In this document: positions 9,370 through 17,412 of the stretch, one piece after another
Position numbering within the stretch: position 1 is the stretch's first letter
Layout of the letters: each line of letters opens with the position of its first letter
Assembly: GCA_009837285.1 (NCBI GenBank)
Contig: VXTU01000138.1
Span: 1-34,417, forward strand
Direction: 5' to 3'
DNA: 34,417 bases
Origin: Chloroflexota bacterium
GTDB taxonomy: Bacteria > Chloroflexota > Dehalococcoidia > UBA2979
Notes under the pieces: model-generated
The model's input: the letters and a program-made list of their open reading frames with translations, nothing else
Databases searched by the model: none
Told to the model about the DNA's origin: nothing
Made by a program: the position numbers and the translations under genes

Positions 9370-9417
9370 CCCTCACCCCCGCCCTCTCCCGCACTGCGGG
9401 AGAGGGCGGGGGATCCG
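9370..9417. repeat. REP-like hairpin repeat, copy 1
   Basis: A perfect 17-bp stem (9376-9392 with 9396-9412) around the loop ACT, built from CCCTCTCCCGC and its complement and flanked by CCCTCACC. Related copies are at 12989-13033, 13060-13110 and 34318-34364. It lies between the convergent zinc-ribbon-like gene and an MFS gene, so it may also terminate transcription. Confidence 0.85.
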
Positions 9418-9432
9418 TCCGTCGCGCTGCGG

Positions 9433-10764
9433 CTACGAAGCGACCGCGGCCTCTTCGCGCTCCGGCTGGAGCCTCGGCGCGGGACTCGGTGTCGCGGTTG
9501 GTGGTTCGGGCTTGTTGGAGAAGACGAAGCACAGCGAGCCGAGCCCGACTGAGATGGCCATGAAGATGAACGCAGGTGTGTAGGAGCCGGTGAGGTCGTA
9601 GATGCCGCCCGCTGCCAGCGGGCCGATGGTCATCCCCATCATGATGATCAGCGACGAGAACCCCATGATCTTCCCGAATGACGCCGTCCCGAAGTAGTCG
9701 GCTCGCAGCGCCTGCGTGAGCGGGCCTCGCGCCCCCCAGGCCACGCCCTGGATCGCAGCCGCCAGCGCGACGAGGGCGACCGCGGACGCCCAGGCCATGA
9801 TCAGCATCGCCGCGAGGTGCCCGAACATCGCCGTCACGATGATCGCGCGCTTGTCGATGCGGTCGCCGAGCCAGCCCGATCCCACCATCCCGATCACGAG
9901 CGTCGCGGTCATCAAGGTGACCATCTGCGCCGCCGCTCCTAGTGAGATGTCGAGCTCCTCGGTTACGTGCGGCACGAAGTGCACGAGCATCGCGCCGACG
10001 GTCATCAGTCCGGCGGCATGGCCGATCGAGAGCAGCCAGAACGAGCGCGTGCGCATCGCCTCGCGAGCAGTGAAGCTCACCTCCTCGAGGTACTGGGGAC
10101 CGCCCTGGGAGGCGCCGTTGCCGTCGGCCGGCCGGCCGGGCTGGTCGCCGTCGGGCAGCAGGCCGAGCTCCTGCGGGCGGTGCCGCACCAGGCCCGCGAG
10201 TGGCAGGCCGACCGCGAAGATGATGAGGCCCGAGACCACGGCCATCGTCCGCCAGCCCCACTCCTCTAGGCCCGCGACGACGATCGGCTGGACCAGCCCA
10301 CCGGTCGCCATCCCCGTGCCGACGATACCGAGCGCGAGGCCGCGGCGGCGGCGGAAGAAGCTCACCAGCGAGGCCGACAGGCTCATCATCGAGCCGAAGC
10401 TCTGGCCGGTCGCCATGATGATGAACACGACGTAGAACCACAGCAGCGAGTCGACCATGCTGAAGGCGATGAAGCCGCCGCCGAACAGCAGCATCCCGAT
10501 GACCATGACGGCCCTCGGCCCGTAGCGGTCGACCATCCAGCCCTGTATGGGGCCGAGGAAGCCGCTCTCGATGCGTTGCATGGAGAAGGCGATGGAGAGC
10601 TGGGTGCGGCTCCAGCCGAAGTCGGCCTCCAGGAGCTTCACGTACGTGCCGAAGGCATGCATGAGGAGGCCGCCGCCGAGCATGAACATGCCGAAGCCGG
10701 CGATGACGACGAGCCAGCCGTAGAAGATCCTCGTACCCAGGCTGCGGGCGACGAAGTCCGACAC
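9433..10764 (-). CDS. MFS transporter, monocarboxylate/OFA-like
   Basis: A 443-residue inner-membrane transporter with about 12 hydrophobic segments. Visible MFS hallmarks are 'GWMVDRYGPRAVMVIG' after TM2, 'RRRRGLALGIVGTGMATGG', and 'GWLGDRIDKR' in the second half. The pattern resembles the OxlT/monocarboxylate-transporter group, but the substrate is unknown. I chose GTG 10764 because AGGGGA precedes it and the protein then begins 'MSDFVARSLGTRIFYGW'; a GTG at 10791 is the alternative. It diverges from an enoyl-CoA hydratase/SDR operon, so a carboxylate substrate is plausible but not shown. Confidence 0.88.
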   Translation of the reverse strand: MSDFVARSLGTRIFYGWLVVIAGFGMFMLGGGLLMHAFGTYVKLLEADFGWSRTQLSIAFSMQRIESGFLGPIQGWMVDRYGPRAVMVIGMLLFGGGFIAFSMVDSLLWFYVVFIIMATGQSFGSMMSLSASLVSFFRRRRGLALGIVGTGMATGGLVQPIVVAGLEEWGWRTMAVVSGLIIFAVGLPLAGLVRHRPQELGLLPDGDQPGRPADGNGASQGGPQYLEEVSFTAREAMRTRSFWLLSIGHAAGLMTVGAMLVHFVPHVTEELDISLGAAAQMVTLMTATLVIGMVGSGWLGDRIDKRAIIVTAMFGHLAAMLIMAWASAVALVALAAAIQGVAWGARGPLTQALRADYFGTASFGKIMGFSSLIIMMGMTIGPLAAGGIYDLTGSYTPAFIFMAISVGLGSLCFVFSNKPEPPTATPSPAPRLQPEREEAAVAS

Positions 10765-10970
10765 CGCGAGTCCCCTCGGTGCGCGCCCCACGCGAAGCGA
10801 CTCGCCGGGTCGCGCGCCGGTTCGGCGCGTCGAGACCGTGACGTGTACGGGAGCGTCAGTCGGGTCTGGGACTCACTATACCCCGCACCGCTCGCACGCT
10901 CTCGCGCCGCTTGCTACCGTCCCCACGACCAATGAAGCGACCCCACCTGGAACCGCCCGAGGAGCCTCAC

Positions 10971-11768
10971 ATGCCCGACGAACTACCCATCCTCACCAAC
11001 GTTGACGAGCACGGCGTCATGCTCGTCACCATCAATCGACCCGAGGTCATGAACGCGCTCAGCGCCGAGATGATGACGCTGCTCGAGGAGGCGATTAGCG
11101 AAGCGAGCACGCGCGACGACGTGTACGCGATGGTGCTGACCGGGGCCGGACGCGGCTTCTGCGCGGGCGCCGAGATCGGCGGGGCGGGCGGCGACGGCGG
11201 CGAGCCGCCGAGGCATCAGCGCGTCGACCGCCGAGGCAACTCGTCGAGGATGGCGCTGGCGTTCTCGGAGTGCGACGTGCCGATCATCGGCGCCATCAAC
11301 GGGCCGGCGGTGGGCGCCGGCTTCGGCGTCGCGCTGTGCTGCGACGTGCGGCTCATCGCCGACACCGCGCGCATGGGCTCGATCTTCATCAAGCGCGGCC
11401 TCGCCGCCGACTACGGCGCGGCGTACTGGCTGCCGCGGCTCGTCGGCGTCTCGAAGGCGCACGAGCTGTTCTACAGCGGCGACCTGCTGAACGCCGAGGA
11501 GTGCGTCGAGTGGGGCGTCGCGAACCGCGTCGTACCCGCCGACCAGCTCGTCGACGAGGCGCTGGCGTACGGCCGCATGATCGCGAACGGCCCGCCGCTC
11601 GGGTACACCGGTGTGCGCCGCATGCTCCAGCGCTCGACCGACATGTCGATGACGCACTTCCTCGAGTACGAGTGGGCGACGCAGCTCACGCTGCTCGCCA
11701 GCGAGGACGGCAAGGAGGGGTTCATGGCCTTCGCCGAGCGTCGCGACCCGCAGTTCCAGGGCCGCTGA
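10971..11768 (+). CDS. Enoyl-CoA hydratase/isomerase family protein
   Basis: A 265-residue crotonase-fold protein acting on acyl-CoA thioesters. The oxyanion-hole segments are 'GRGFCAGAEI' and 'GPAVGAGFGVALCCDVRL', and 'GLAADYGAAYWLPRLVG' carries the Asp-Tyr-Gly seen in PaaG/isomerase-like members. The position of the first catalytic Glu of classical hydratases (CEL) is Gly here, so isomerase or another crotonase chemistry is more likely than simple hydration. ATG 10971 has GAGGAG at 10959-10964. The SDR gene overlaps its stop by 1 nt (TGATG), so the two are coupled. Confidence 0.92.
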   Translation: MPDELPILTNVDEHGVMLVTINRPEVMNALSAEMMTLLEEAISEASTRDDVYAMVLTGAGRGFCAGAEIGGAGGDGGEPPRHQRVDRRGNSSRMALAFSECDVPIIGAINGPAVGAGFGVALCCDVRLIADTARMGSIFIKRGLAADYGAAYWLPRLVGVSKAHELFYSGDLLNAEECVEWGVANRVVPADQLVDEALAYGRMIANGPPLGYTGVRRMLQRSTDMSMTHFLEYEWATQLTLLASEDGKEGFMAFAERRDPQFQGR

Positions 11769-12535
11769 TGCCGGACGACGCCGGACGCCCCGTGGCCGTC
11801 GTGACGGGCGCAGCGCGCGGCCTGGGCCTCGCTACCGCCGACCGGCTGATCGAGGCTGGCTACGCGGCCTGCGTGCTCGACATCCACGAGCGCCGCATCG
11901 GCGAGCTCGCCGGGCGCGAGGAGCGCGAGCCGGACCGCTTCATGGCGGTGCTTGCCTCGGTCACCGACCCCGACGCCATTGCCGGCGTGGTCGAACGGGT
12001 CACGGAGCGCTGGGGCCGCATCGACGTGCTCGTGAACAACGCCGGGCTCAACCGTCGCGGCGGCATCCTCGACCACACGCTCGACGACTGGAACGCGGTC
12101 CTGGCGGTGAACCTCACGGGCGCCTTCATCTGCAGCGCCGCCGTCGCGCCCGTGATGCGCGAGGGTATCGAGGCCGGCCGGCAACCGGGCGGCGTGATCG
12201 TCAACATCGGCTCGACGGCGGCCGCGGCGCAGGGCTCGGGCTCGGTCGCGTACGCGACGACCAAGGGCGGGCTGCACGTGTTCACCAAGGTGCTGGCGCA
12301 CGAACTCGGCCCGCACGGCATCCGCGTCAACGCCATCGCGCCGGGCACGACGCTGACCGAGTGGGTGGAGCGCAACCTCGGCGATACCCTCGACGCCTCG
12401 GCGGCGTCCGTCCCGCTGCGCCGTCTCGGTCAGCCCGAGGACGTGGCGAACGCCATCGCCTTCCTCGCCTCGGACGAGGCGCGGCACATCACGGGGCAGG
12501 TGTTGTCGGTGTCGGGCGGAGGGTGGATGCCGTAG
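11768..12535 (+). CDS. Short-chain dehydrogenase/reductase
   Basis: A 255-residue classical SDR, FabG-like. It has the nucleotide-binding motif 'TGAARGLG', 'NNAG', and the catalytic S149, Y162 and K166 (YxxxK in 'YATTK'), with the C-terminal 'LSVSGGGW' typical of the family. D36-type residues after beta-2 ('VLDIHERR') favour NAD over NADP, but this is an inference. It starts within the stop of the enoyl-CoA hydratase gene, suggesting joint action on a hydroxyacyl or similar intermediate. Confidence 0.94.
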   Translation: MPDDAGRPVAVVTGAARGLGLATADRLIEAGYAACVLDIHERRIGELAGREEREPDRFMAVLASVTDPDAIAGVVERVTERWGRIDVLVNNAGLNRRGGILDHTLDDWNAVLAVNLTGAFICSAAVAPVMREGIEAGRQPGGVIVNIGSTAAAAQGSGSVAYATTKGGLHVFTKVLAHELGPHGIRVNAIAPGTTLTEWVERNLGDTLDASAASVPLRRLGQPEDVANAIAFLASDEARHITGQVLSVSGGGWMP

Positions 12536-12561
12536 GCGTCCGGCCCTGGAGTGGCGCCGCG

Positions 12562-12867
12562 TCAGCTGCCGTCCGACGGCAGCGCACCGGCAGCTTGCAG
12601 GCGGAGCCCCAGGGCGCGCATCACCTTCAGCACGGTCCCGAACTCAGGGTTCCCGTCCGCCGACAGCGACCGGTACAGGCTCTCCCTTGCGAGGCCTGTC
12701 TCGCGGGCCACGGCTGTCATTCGTCGTGCGCGGGCGACGTCGCCGAGGGCGGCCACGATGAGCGACAGGTCACCGTCGTCCAGGGCCGCGTTCAGGTACG
12801 CGACCACGTCGTCTTCGGTTTCGAGGTGTTCCGCCGGATCCCACGGTGTGGTCGGTGTCTGATTCAC
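12562..12867 (-). CDS. HI1420-type addiction-module antidote (HigA-like), apparently orphan
   Basis: A 101-residue DNA-binding antitoxin of the TIGR02684 family. 'DDVVAYLNAALDDGD', 'ALGDVARARRMTAVARETG' and 'RESLYRSLSADGNPEF' followed by 'TVLKVMRALGLRL' are its signatures (an Xre-like helix-turn-helix). In the usual module a Gp49/HigB-like toxin precedes the antitoxin. Here only 25 bp separate a palindromic operator from the GTG start, and no toxin gene is visible on either side. It may be a remnant or a solitary regulator. The GTG start is inferred from the N-terminal match and has no strong ribosome-binding site. Confidence 0.85.
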   Translation of the reverse strand: MNQTPTTPWDPAEHLETEDDVVAYLNAALDDGDLSLIVAALGDVARARRMTAVARETGLARESLYRSLSADGNPEFGTVLKVMRALGLRLQAAGALPSDGS

Positions 12868-12890
12868 GCGCGATGCTTTACCGGGGCAGT

Positions 12891-12910
12891 AGTGTAGCCC
12901 ACAGGCTACA
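12891..12910. promoter_or_regulatory. Palindromic operator with overlapping -10 of the antitoxin gene
   Basis: Perfect inverted repeat TGTAGCC (12893-12899), CACA, GGCTACA (12904-12910). On the minus strand the -10-like TACACT (12896-12891) overlaps one half-site, so binding would block the promoter of the HI1420-type gene. This is the layout expected for antitoxin autorepression. Confidence 0.65.
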
Positions 12911-12988
12911 TTAGGAAAGACCACAGCTTGCGGACGTGCACGATCCGCTTGGAGGTCGGCAGAGCGTAATGTGCAGCCCGGAGTATCC

Positions 12989-13033
12989 GGCTCCCTCTCC
13001 CTCTGGGAGAGGGCTGGGGTGAGGGTCCGGCGC
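12989..13033. repeat. REP-like hairpin repeat, copy 2
   Basis: Hairpin CCCTCTCCC (12993-13001), TCT, GGGAGAGGG (13005-13013), followed by GGGGTGAGGGTCCGG. It faces an inverted related copy at 13060-13110, forming a pair. Confidence 0.8.
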
Positions 13034-13059
13034 GCTCTTCGATAGCTCGTCGCATGACG

Positions 13060-13110
13060 CGGACCCCCCTCACCCTCACCCTCTCCCCCCACCGGGGGGC
13101 GAGGGGATCA
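13060..13110. repeat. REP-like hairpin repeat, copy 3 (inverted)
   Basis: The complement orientation of copy 2: GACCCCCCTCACCCTCACCC then CTCTCCCCCC, ACC, GGGGGGCGAG, with some mismatches in the stem. It is separated from copy 2 by about 25 bp. It also lies just past the stop of the second MFS gene and may terminate it. Confidence 0.75.
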
Positions 13111-13124
13111 GAGTGCGCCGGGGT

Positions 13125-14456
13125 TCACGCGCGCAGCAGTGAGCGCCAGAAGAAGCCCATGAACACGAACCAGACGAATGCGACGGAGATGAACCCGCCC
13201 ACGCCGATCGCGGCGCCCCAGGCCTCGATCGCCATCCCCATCGGGATCGCGCCGATCGGCATCAGCGAGAAGCCCATCTGGAACAGCGACGTCGCCCGGC
13301 CTCGCATTTCGTCGCGCGCCAACACCTGCACCAGGATCTGCGCCACTGTGAACGCCACGCCGTGGAAGACCCCAGCCACCACGAGCATCGCCGAGGACAG
13401 GACGAAGACCGTCGACTGCGTGAACACGATCAGCGCGGCCGCGTAGAAGGCCAGCCCCCAGATGGCGATGATGCCCTTGCGGCGCACGTCGCCCAGCCAC
13501 GACAGCACGAGCAGCCCGGTGAGCGACCCCCAGCCGACCGAGGCGGCGAGGAGGCCGTAGCCGGTCGCGCCGGTGTTCAGCACCTCCTCGGCGAACACGG
13601 GGAGGAGCGGGATGTACGGGTACAGGAAGATCCCCGGCACCGCGCCGGACAGGAAGAGGCCGAGCATCGGCCGGTCGGTCGCCACGTAGCGCAGACCCAC
13701 CCAGAGGCTGCGCAGTGGGTTGTCGGTGTCGAGCGCGGCCTGCCGCGTGGTCTTGCTGATGAGCAGCGTGAAGAACGTCGCGATCAGCATCATCACGGCG
13801 ATGAACATGAACGGCGACGCCGTCCCCAGCAGGCCGATCATCGCCCCGGCGAGCGGCGGACCGGAGATGCGCGAGAGGTTCTGTGCGATGGCGTTGAGCG
13901 CGATGGCGTTCGAGAGCGTGTCCGGGGTGGTGACGTCGTAGACGAACGTCTGGCGGACGTTCTGGTTCGCGCTGCTGATGATGCCCTCGAGGGCCGAGAA
14001 CACGTAGAGCTGCCAGAACGCGACGAGGTCCGTGAGCACCAGCACGCCGAGGCCGAGACCCAGCGCGGCGCTGGCAAGCGTCGACCAGACCGTCACCGAG
14101 CGTCGGTGGTAGCGGTCCAGCACCACGCCGATCCACGGGGCCGAGACGAGTCGCATCGCGCCGCCGACGGCGACGACCCACGCGAGCTGCGCCGCCGACT
14201 CGCCGGAGAGCACGTAGGCGAGCCAGCCGAGGCCGATCATCGTCGCCCACTGCCCGTAGCCCGACGTGACCGTGCCGATGAAGAGGAAACGGAAGTCGCG
14301 CAGCCGCAGCGCGCCGATGCGGTCCTGCTTCGGCGGAGCGGGCGGCTCGACGAGTCCTGCGGCGGGCCCCCGGACGGGCACATCGAAGGCGAGGCCGTCC
14401 TCGGAGAGGTACAGCGCCTCGTGGGTCACGCGAGCGAGGGGTCGCGGTGCGGTCAT
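13125..14456 (-). CDS. MFS transporter, EntS/MFS_3-like
   Basis: A 443-residue inner-membrane protein with 10-12 hydrophobic segments after a ~45-residue hydrophilic N terminus. 'LRDFRFLFIGTVTSGYGQW', 'PWIGVVLDRYHRRSV', 'SSANQNVRQTFVYDV' and 'LNAIAQNLSRISGP' are characteristic of the MFS_3 group (EntS and related putative exporters). The 'G-DR.-RR' loop after TM2 is the MFS A-motif. The substrate is unknown. ATG 14456 is used. A 26-codon open frame with a good ribosome-binding site ends 13 bp upstream. Confidence 0.9.
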   Translation of the reverse strand: MTAPRPLARVTHEALYLSEDGLAFDVPVRGPAAGLVEPPAPPKQDRIGALRLRDFRFLFIGTVTSGYGQWATMIGLGWLAYVLSGESAAQLAWVVAVGGAMRLVSAPWIGVVLDRYHRRSVTVWSTLASAALGLGLGVLVLTDLVAFWQLYVFSALEGIISSANQNVRQTFVYDVTTPDTLSNAIALNAIAQNLSRISGPPLAGAMIGLLGTASPFMFIAVMMLIATFFTLLISKTTRQAALDTDNPLRSLWVGLRYVATDRPMLGLFLSGAVPGIFLYPYIPLLPVFAEEVLNTGATGYGLLAASVGWGSLTGLLVLSWLGDVRRKGIIAIWGLAFYAAALIVFTQSTVFVLSSAMLVVAGVFHGVAFTVAQILVQVLARDEMRGRATSLFQMGFSLMPIGAIPMGMAIEAWGAAIGVGGFISVAFVWFVFMGFFWRSLLRA

Positions 14457-14469
14457 GGTGTGCGCGCGC

Positions 14470-14550
14470 TCACGGGCGGCGCGAGCCGGCCCGCCGACGG
14501 TGGGACGGCCAGGGCAACGGAACCACCTCGGCCACCTCCGAGGGCTGCAT
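14470..14550 (-). CDS. Possible 26-codon leader ORF before the MFS gene
   Basis: ATG 14550 (or in-frame GTG 14553) is preceded by a GGGAGGGAAG purine tract and ends TGA 13 bp before the MFS start. The product would be 'MQPSEVAEVVPLPWP' plus an Arg-rich end. It has no recognisable family. It could be a translated leader or chance. The rest of the 228-bp gap 14457-14684 shows nothing else I can support. Confidence 0.25.
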   Translation of the reverse strand: MQPSEVAEVVPLPWPSHRRRAGSRRP

Positions 14551-14684
14551 CACGCGTCTTCCCTCCCCCGTCCCGACGGCCGGACCACGCCCCATGGCTG
14601 GATGATACGCGCGTGGCGTCGACGCGCGGTGGGAGCGCGGGAGCGGTCCCGTGCGGATGTTTGAGGAGTGGGCGGTCTCGTAGG

Positions 14685-16775
14685 CTACGTGAAGGGCGCC
14701 CGCTCGAGCAGGTCGGCGTGCACGCCAATATCGGTACTGGCGTCGTCGCGCGTCCACGTCTCGTCGTGCAGGCGCCAGCCCTGGCGGGGGTCGTTGAGCT
14801 GCGTCTGGAGCACGTTCCACAGGTGCGCCTGCAGGTCCGGCTCGCGCACCGGCGCGATGATCTCGATGCGCTCGTCGAGGTTGCGCTTCATGAGGTCGGC
14901 GCTGCCGATGAAGTACTCGGGCTCGCCGCCGTTCTCGAAGTAGTAGATGCGCGTGTGCTCCAGGAAGCGGCCGATCACGCTCACCACCCGGATGCGGTCG
15001 CTCAGCCCCGGGATGCCGGGCCGCAGGCGGCACAGACCGCGCACGATCAGGTCGATCTCGACGCCGGCCTGCGAGGCCTCGTAGAGCAGCCGCACCGAGT
15101 CACGGTCCTCGAGCGCGTTCATCTTGAACGCCAGGCGGGCGGGCCGGCCGGCGCGCGCGTGCTCCATCTCGCGCCGGATACGCCACTCGAACTCGTCGCG
15201 CATGATCGTCGGCGCGACGATGAGCTCGTTTGTGACCGGGCGCTCCGACGAGCCCGTGAGGTGGTTGAACACCGTTACCAGGTCCCCGCCGATCGCCTCG
15301 TCCGAGGTGAACATGCCGATGTCCGTGTAGAGCCGCGCGGTGCCCGAGTTGTAGTTGCCGGTGCCAATGTGCGCATAGAGCCGCACGCCGGGCGGCTCCT
15401 CGCGGACCACGAGCGAGATCTTGCTGTGCACCTTCAGGTCAGGCGTGCCGTACGAGATGTGCACGCCCGCCTCTTCGAGCTTGCGGGCCCACTCGATGTT
15501 GTTCGCCTCGTCGAAGCGCGCGGTCAGCTCCACGACGACGGCCACTTGCTTGCCCTTGGCGGCCGCGTTCATGAGGGCTTCGAGGATCGGTGAGTCCGGC
15601 GAGGTGCGGTACAGCGTCTGCTTGATCGCAAGCACCTGCGGGTCGCGCGCCGCCTGCTCCACGAAGCGCACCACGGTGGCGTCGAAGGACTCGTAGGGGT
15701 GGTGGACCAGCAGGTCGCGTTCGCGCAGCGTCTCCCAGAGCCGCCCGTCCTCCTCGGTGTTGGCGAAGCGCTTCGGGATGGCCGGCGTGAACCCGTCGAA
15801 CGTCAGCTCCTCGACGCCCAGCGTCGCGAGCTGCATCAGGTCGGCCGTGTCGACGAGGTGCTCGACTTCGATCACGTCGGACTCGTCAAGCTCGAGTTCC
15901 TCGAGCAGTAGCTCGCGGTGCAGCGCCGGGAGGCGCGCGGAGCACTCGAGGGCGACGGCGACGGCGAGCCGGCGGCGCTCGATCTGGCTCTCGATCAGCT
16001 CACGCAGGTCCTCGGCTGCCTCGCCGGGTGTCCCGACCTCGGCGCTGCGCAGCACGCGGATGAGGTGCCATCCGACCACCTGCACGCCCGCGAAGAGCAG
16101 CCCGAGGTGCGCCCCGATGACCTCTTCGAGCGGTACGAAGCGCCCGTCGCCCAGGTCGACGAAGCGTGGCCGGTTCGGCGGCACCTTGACGCGCGCGAAG
16201 CGCGTCATGCCGTTGCGCTGCCGCAGGCCGACGGCCAGCGAGAGGCTGCCGCCGGAGATGAACGGGAACGGGTGCGCGGGGTCGACGACGAGCGGAGTGA
16301 GGACGGGCAGGATCGCCCGCTTGAAGTGCTCGGCCAGCTCGGCCTGCTGCGCGTCGTCCAGGTCCTCGTAGGAGACGATCTCGACGCCCGCGGCGGCGAG
16401 GGCGGGGCGCAGGTCGTGCGCCCACAGGTCGTCCAGTTCCGCGCGCATGACGAGGCAGCGGCGCTTCGACTCCTCGAGCTGGTCGGCCACGGTCATGCCG
16501 TCCAGCGTGTGCTGGTTGCGGTCGGTCTCGGCGAGCCGGCGCAGCCAGCCGATGCGTTTCGCGTAGAACTCGTCCAGGTTGCTGCCGGTGATGGCGAGGA
16601 ACTTGAGGCGCTCCAGCAGCGGGTTGCGGCGGTCACGCGCCTCGGCGAGGACGCGGTCGTTGAAGTCGAGCCAGCTCAGCTCGCGGTTGGCGTACCACTC
16701 GGGCGCGTCGAGGTCGACGGGCGCGACGGCATCCGCGCCGTCTCCGGCGACCGCGACCGAGGGTTGCGTGGTCAT
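14685..16775 (-). CDS. ppk1: Polyphosphate kinase 1
   Basis: Reversibly polymerises the terminal phosphate of ATP into polyphosphate, at the membrane face. The 696-residue length is normal for PPK1. The order is: N domain with 'RELSWLDFNDRVLAEA' and 'GSNLDEFYAKRIGWL', H domain, C1 with 'YAHIGTGNYNSGTARLYTD' containing the expected phospho-His H469, and C2 with 'LEHTRIYYF' (second conserved His, H607) and 'FIGSADLMKRNLD'. ATG 16775 is chosen over an upstream ATG that adds 36 low-quality residues; GGAGG lies about 12 nt upstream. No ppx is adjacent. Confidence 0.97.
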   Translation of the reverse strand: MTTQPSVAVAGDGADAVAPVDLDAPEWYANRELSWLDFNDRVLAEARDRRNPLLERLKFLAITGSNLDEFYAKRIGWLRRLAETDRNQHTLDGMTVADQLEESKRRCLVMRAELDDLWAHDLRPALAAAGVEIVSYEDLDDAQQAELAEHFKRAILPVLTPLVVDPAHPFPFISGGSLSLAVGLRQRNGMTRFARVKVPPNRPRFVDLGDGRFVPLEEVIGAHLGLLFAGVQVVGWHLIRVLRSAEVGTPGEAAEDLRELIESQIERRRLAVAVALECSARLPALHRELLLEELELDESDVIEVEHLVDTADLMQLATLGVEELTFDGFTPAIPKRFANTEEDGRLWETLRERDLLVHHPYESFDATVVRFVEQAARDPQVLAIKQTLYRTSPDSPILEALMNAAAKGKQVAVVVELTARFDEANNIEWARKLEEAGVHISYGTPDLKVHSKISLVVREEPPGVRLYAHIGTGNYNSGTARLYTDIGMFTSDEAIGGDLVTVFNHLTGSSERPVTNELIVAPTIMRDEFEWRIRREMEHARAGRPARLAFKMNALEDRDSVRLLYEASQAGVEIDLIVRGLCRLRPGIPGLSDRIRVVSVIGRFLEHTRIYYFENGGEPEYFIGSADLMKRNLDERIEIIAPVREPDLQAHLWNVLQTQLNDPRQGWRLHDETWTRDDASTDIGVHADLLERAPFT

Positions 16776-16949
16776 CGCGTTCGTGGGCCTCCCGGTGCGC
16801 GTCGCGTCGGCTCGACCGCGTCGTGTGGCCGCGTCAAGCATAACGGAACGGACGTGCGGCATGTCATGACGCATGCTGGTCACGGCTCGATGCCCTGGGG
16901 CACGCGAGTTGCGGCTGGTGTGTGCCGGGCCTCGTGGCGCTCCGCGTCC

Positions 16950-17201
16950 TCAGGCAGGGCGTCCCTCGAAGAGATCGAGCATCTCCTCGGGGAGCGGATC
17001 GAAAAAGGACTCGGGGATGTCGGCGAGGCCCTTGCCCAGGCCGACCGGGCGAGGCGCTGCCACTTGCTCCTCGATCGGCAGGATCTCGACCATGGCGCGG
17101 TTGCGGCGCCACAGGACAATGCGGTCGCCAGGCTTCAGGCGCGCGATGTGGTCCGACAGATCGGTCTTCGCCTCGTCGATGTTGAGTCGGGTCGTCGTCA
17201 T
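16950..17201 (-). CDS. Phd/YefM-type antitoxin, apparently orphan
   Basis: An 83-residue antitoxin-like protein. The N-terminal DNA-binding fold is 'NIDEAKTDLSDHIARLKPGD' followed by 'RIVLWRRNRAMVEILPI'. The C-terminal tail 'PVGLGKGLADIPESFF' plus 'PLPEEMLDLFEG' is the segment that clamps the toxin in Phd/VapB pairs. A PIN (VapC) toxin normally follows immediately on the same strand. The next 174 bp here contain no PIN motif before ppk1 begins. It is probably a solitary remnant. Confidence 0.82.
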   Translation of the reverse strand: MTTTRLNIDEAKTDLSDHIARLKPGDRIVLWRRNRAMVEILPIEEQVAAPRPVGLGKGLADIPESFFDPLPEEMLDLFEGRPA

Positions 17202-17287
17202 GGCCGGATAGTCACCTCACCACTGAGCTTATGGGACGGTTCCTACCCCGTCTCGCCCCTCGGCGGTACGCTATGTGCCGACGCCGG

Positions 17288-17362
17288 GCCGGTGTAGCTC
17301 AGAGGTAGAGCAGCTGTTTCGTAAACAGCAGGTCGAGGGTTCGATTCCCCCCGCCGGCTCCA
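17288..17362 (+). tRNA. tRNA-Thr (anticodon CGT), CCA encoded
   Basis: Acceptor GCCGGTG/CGCCGGC (one T-G pair), D stem GCTC/GAGC, anticodon stem GCTGT/ACAGC with loop TTCGTAA, giving anticodon CGT (Thr). The T loop is TTCGATT. It ends in discriminator T and CCA. This is the second threonine tRNA in the window, complementing the TGT isoacceptor at the left end by reading ACG. Confidence 0.96.
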
Positions 17363-17412
17363 TTCCCAACCGCCAGCGCGCACCGCGCCCACCTGAACGT
17401 GAGTACGCCCGC

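Noticed and set aside
10875-10882. Promoter between the divergent MFS and enoyl-CoA hydratase genes
   Set aside because: TATACC on plus and TATAGT on minus overlap, but neither has a -35 at acceptable spacing.
12868-12960. HigB-like toxin upstream of the antitoxin
   Set aside because: The space between operator and GTG is only 25 bp, and beyond the operator no frame shows Gp49/HigB motifs.
16776-16949. VapC/PIN toxin downstream of the Phd-type gene
   Set aside because: No frame contains the N-terminal acidic PIN motif; the region is only the upstream extension of the ppk1 frame.
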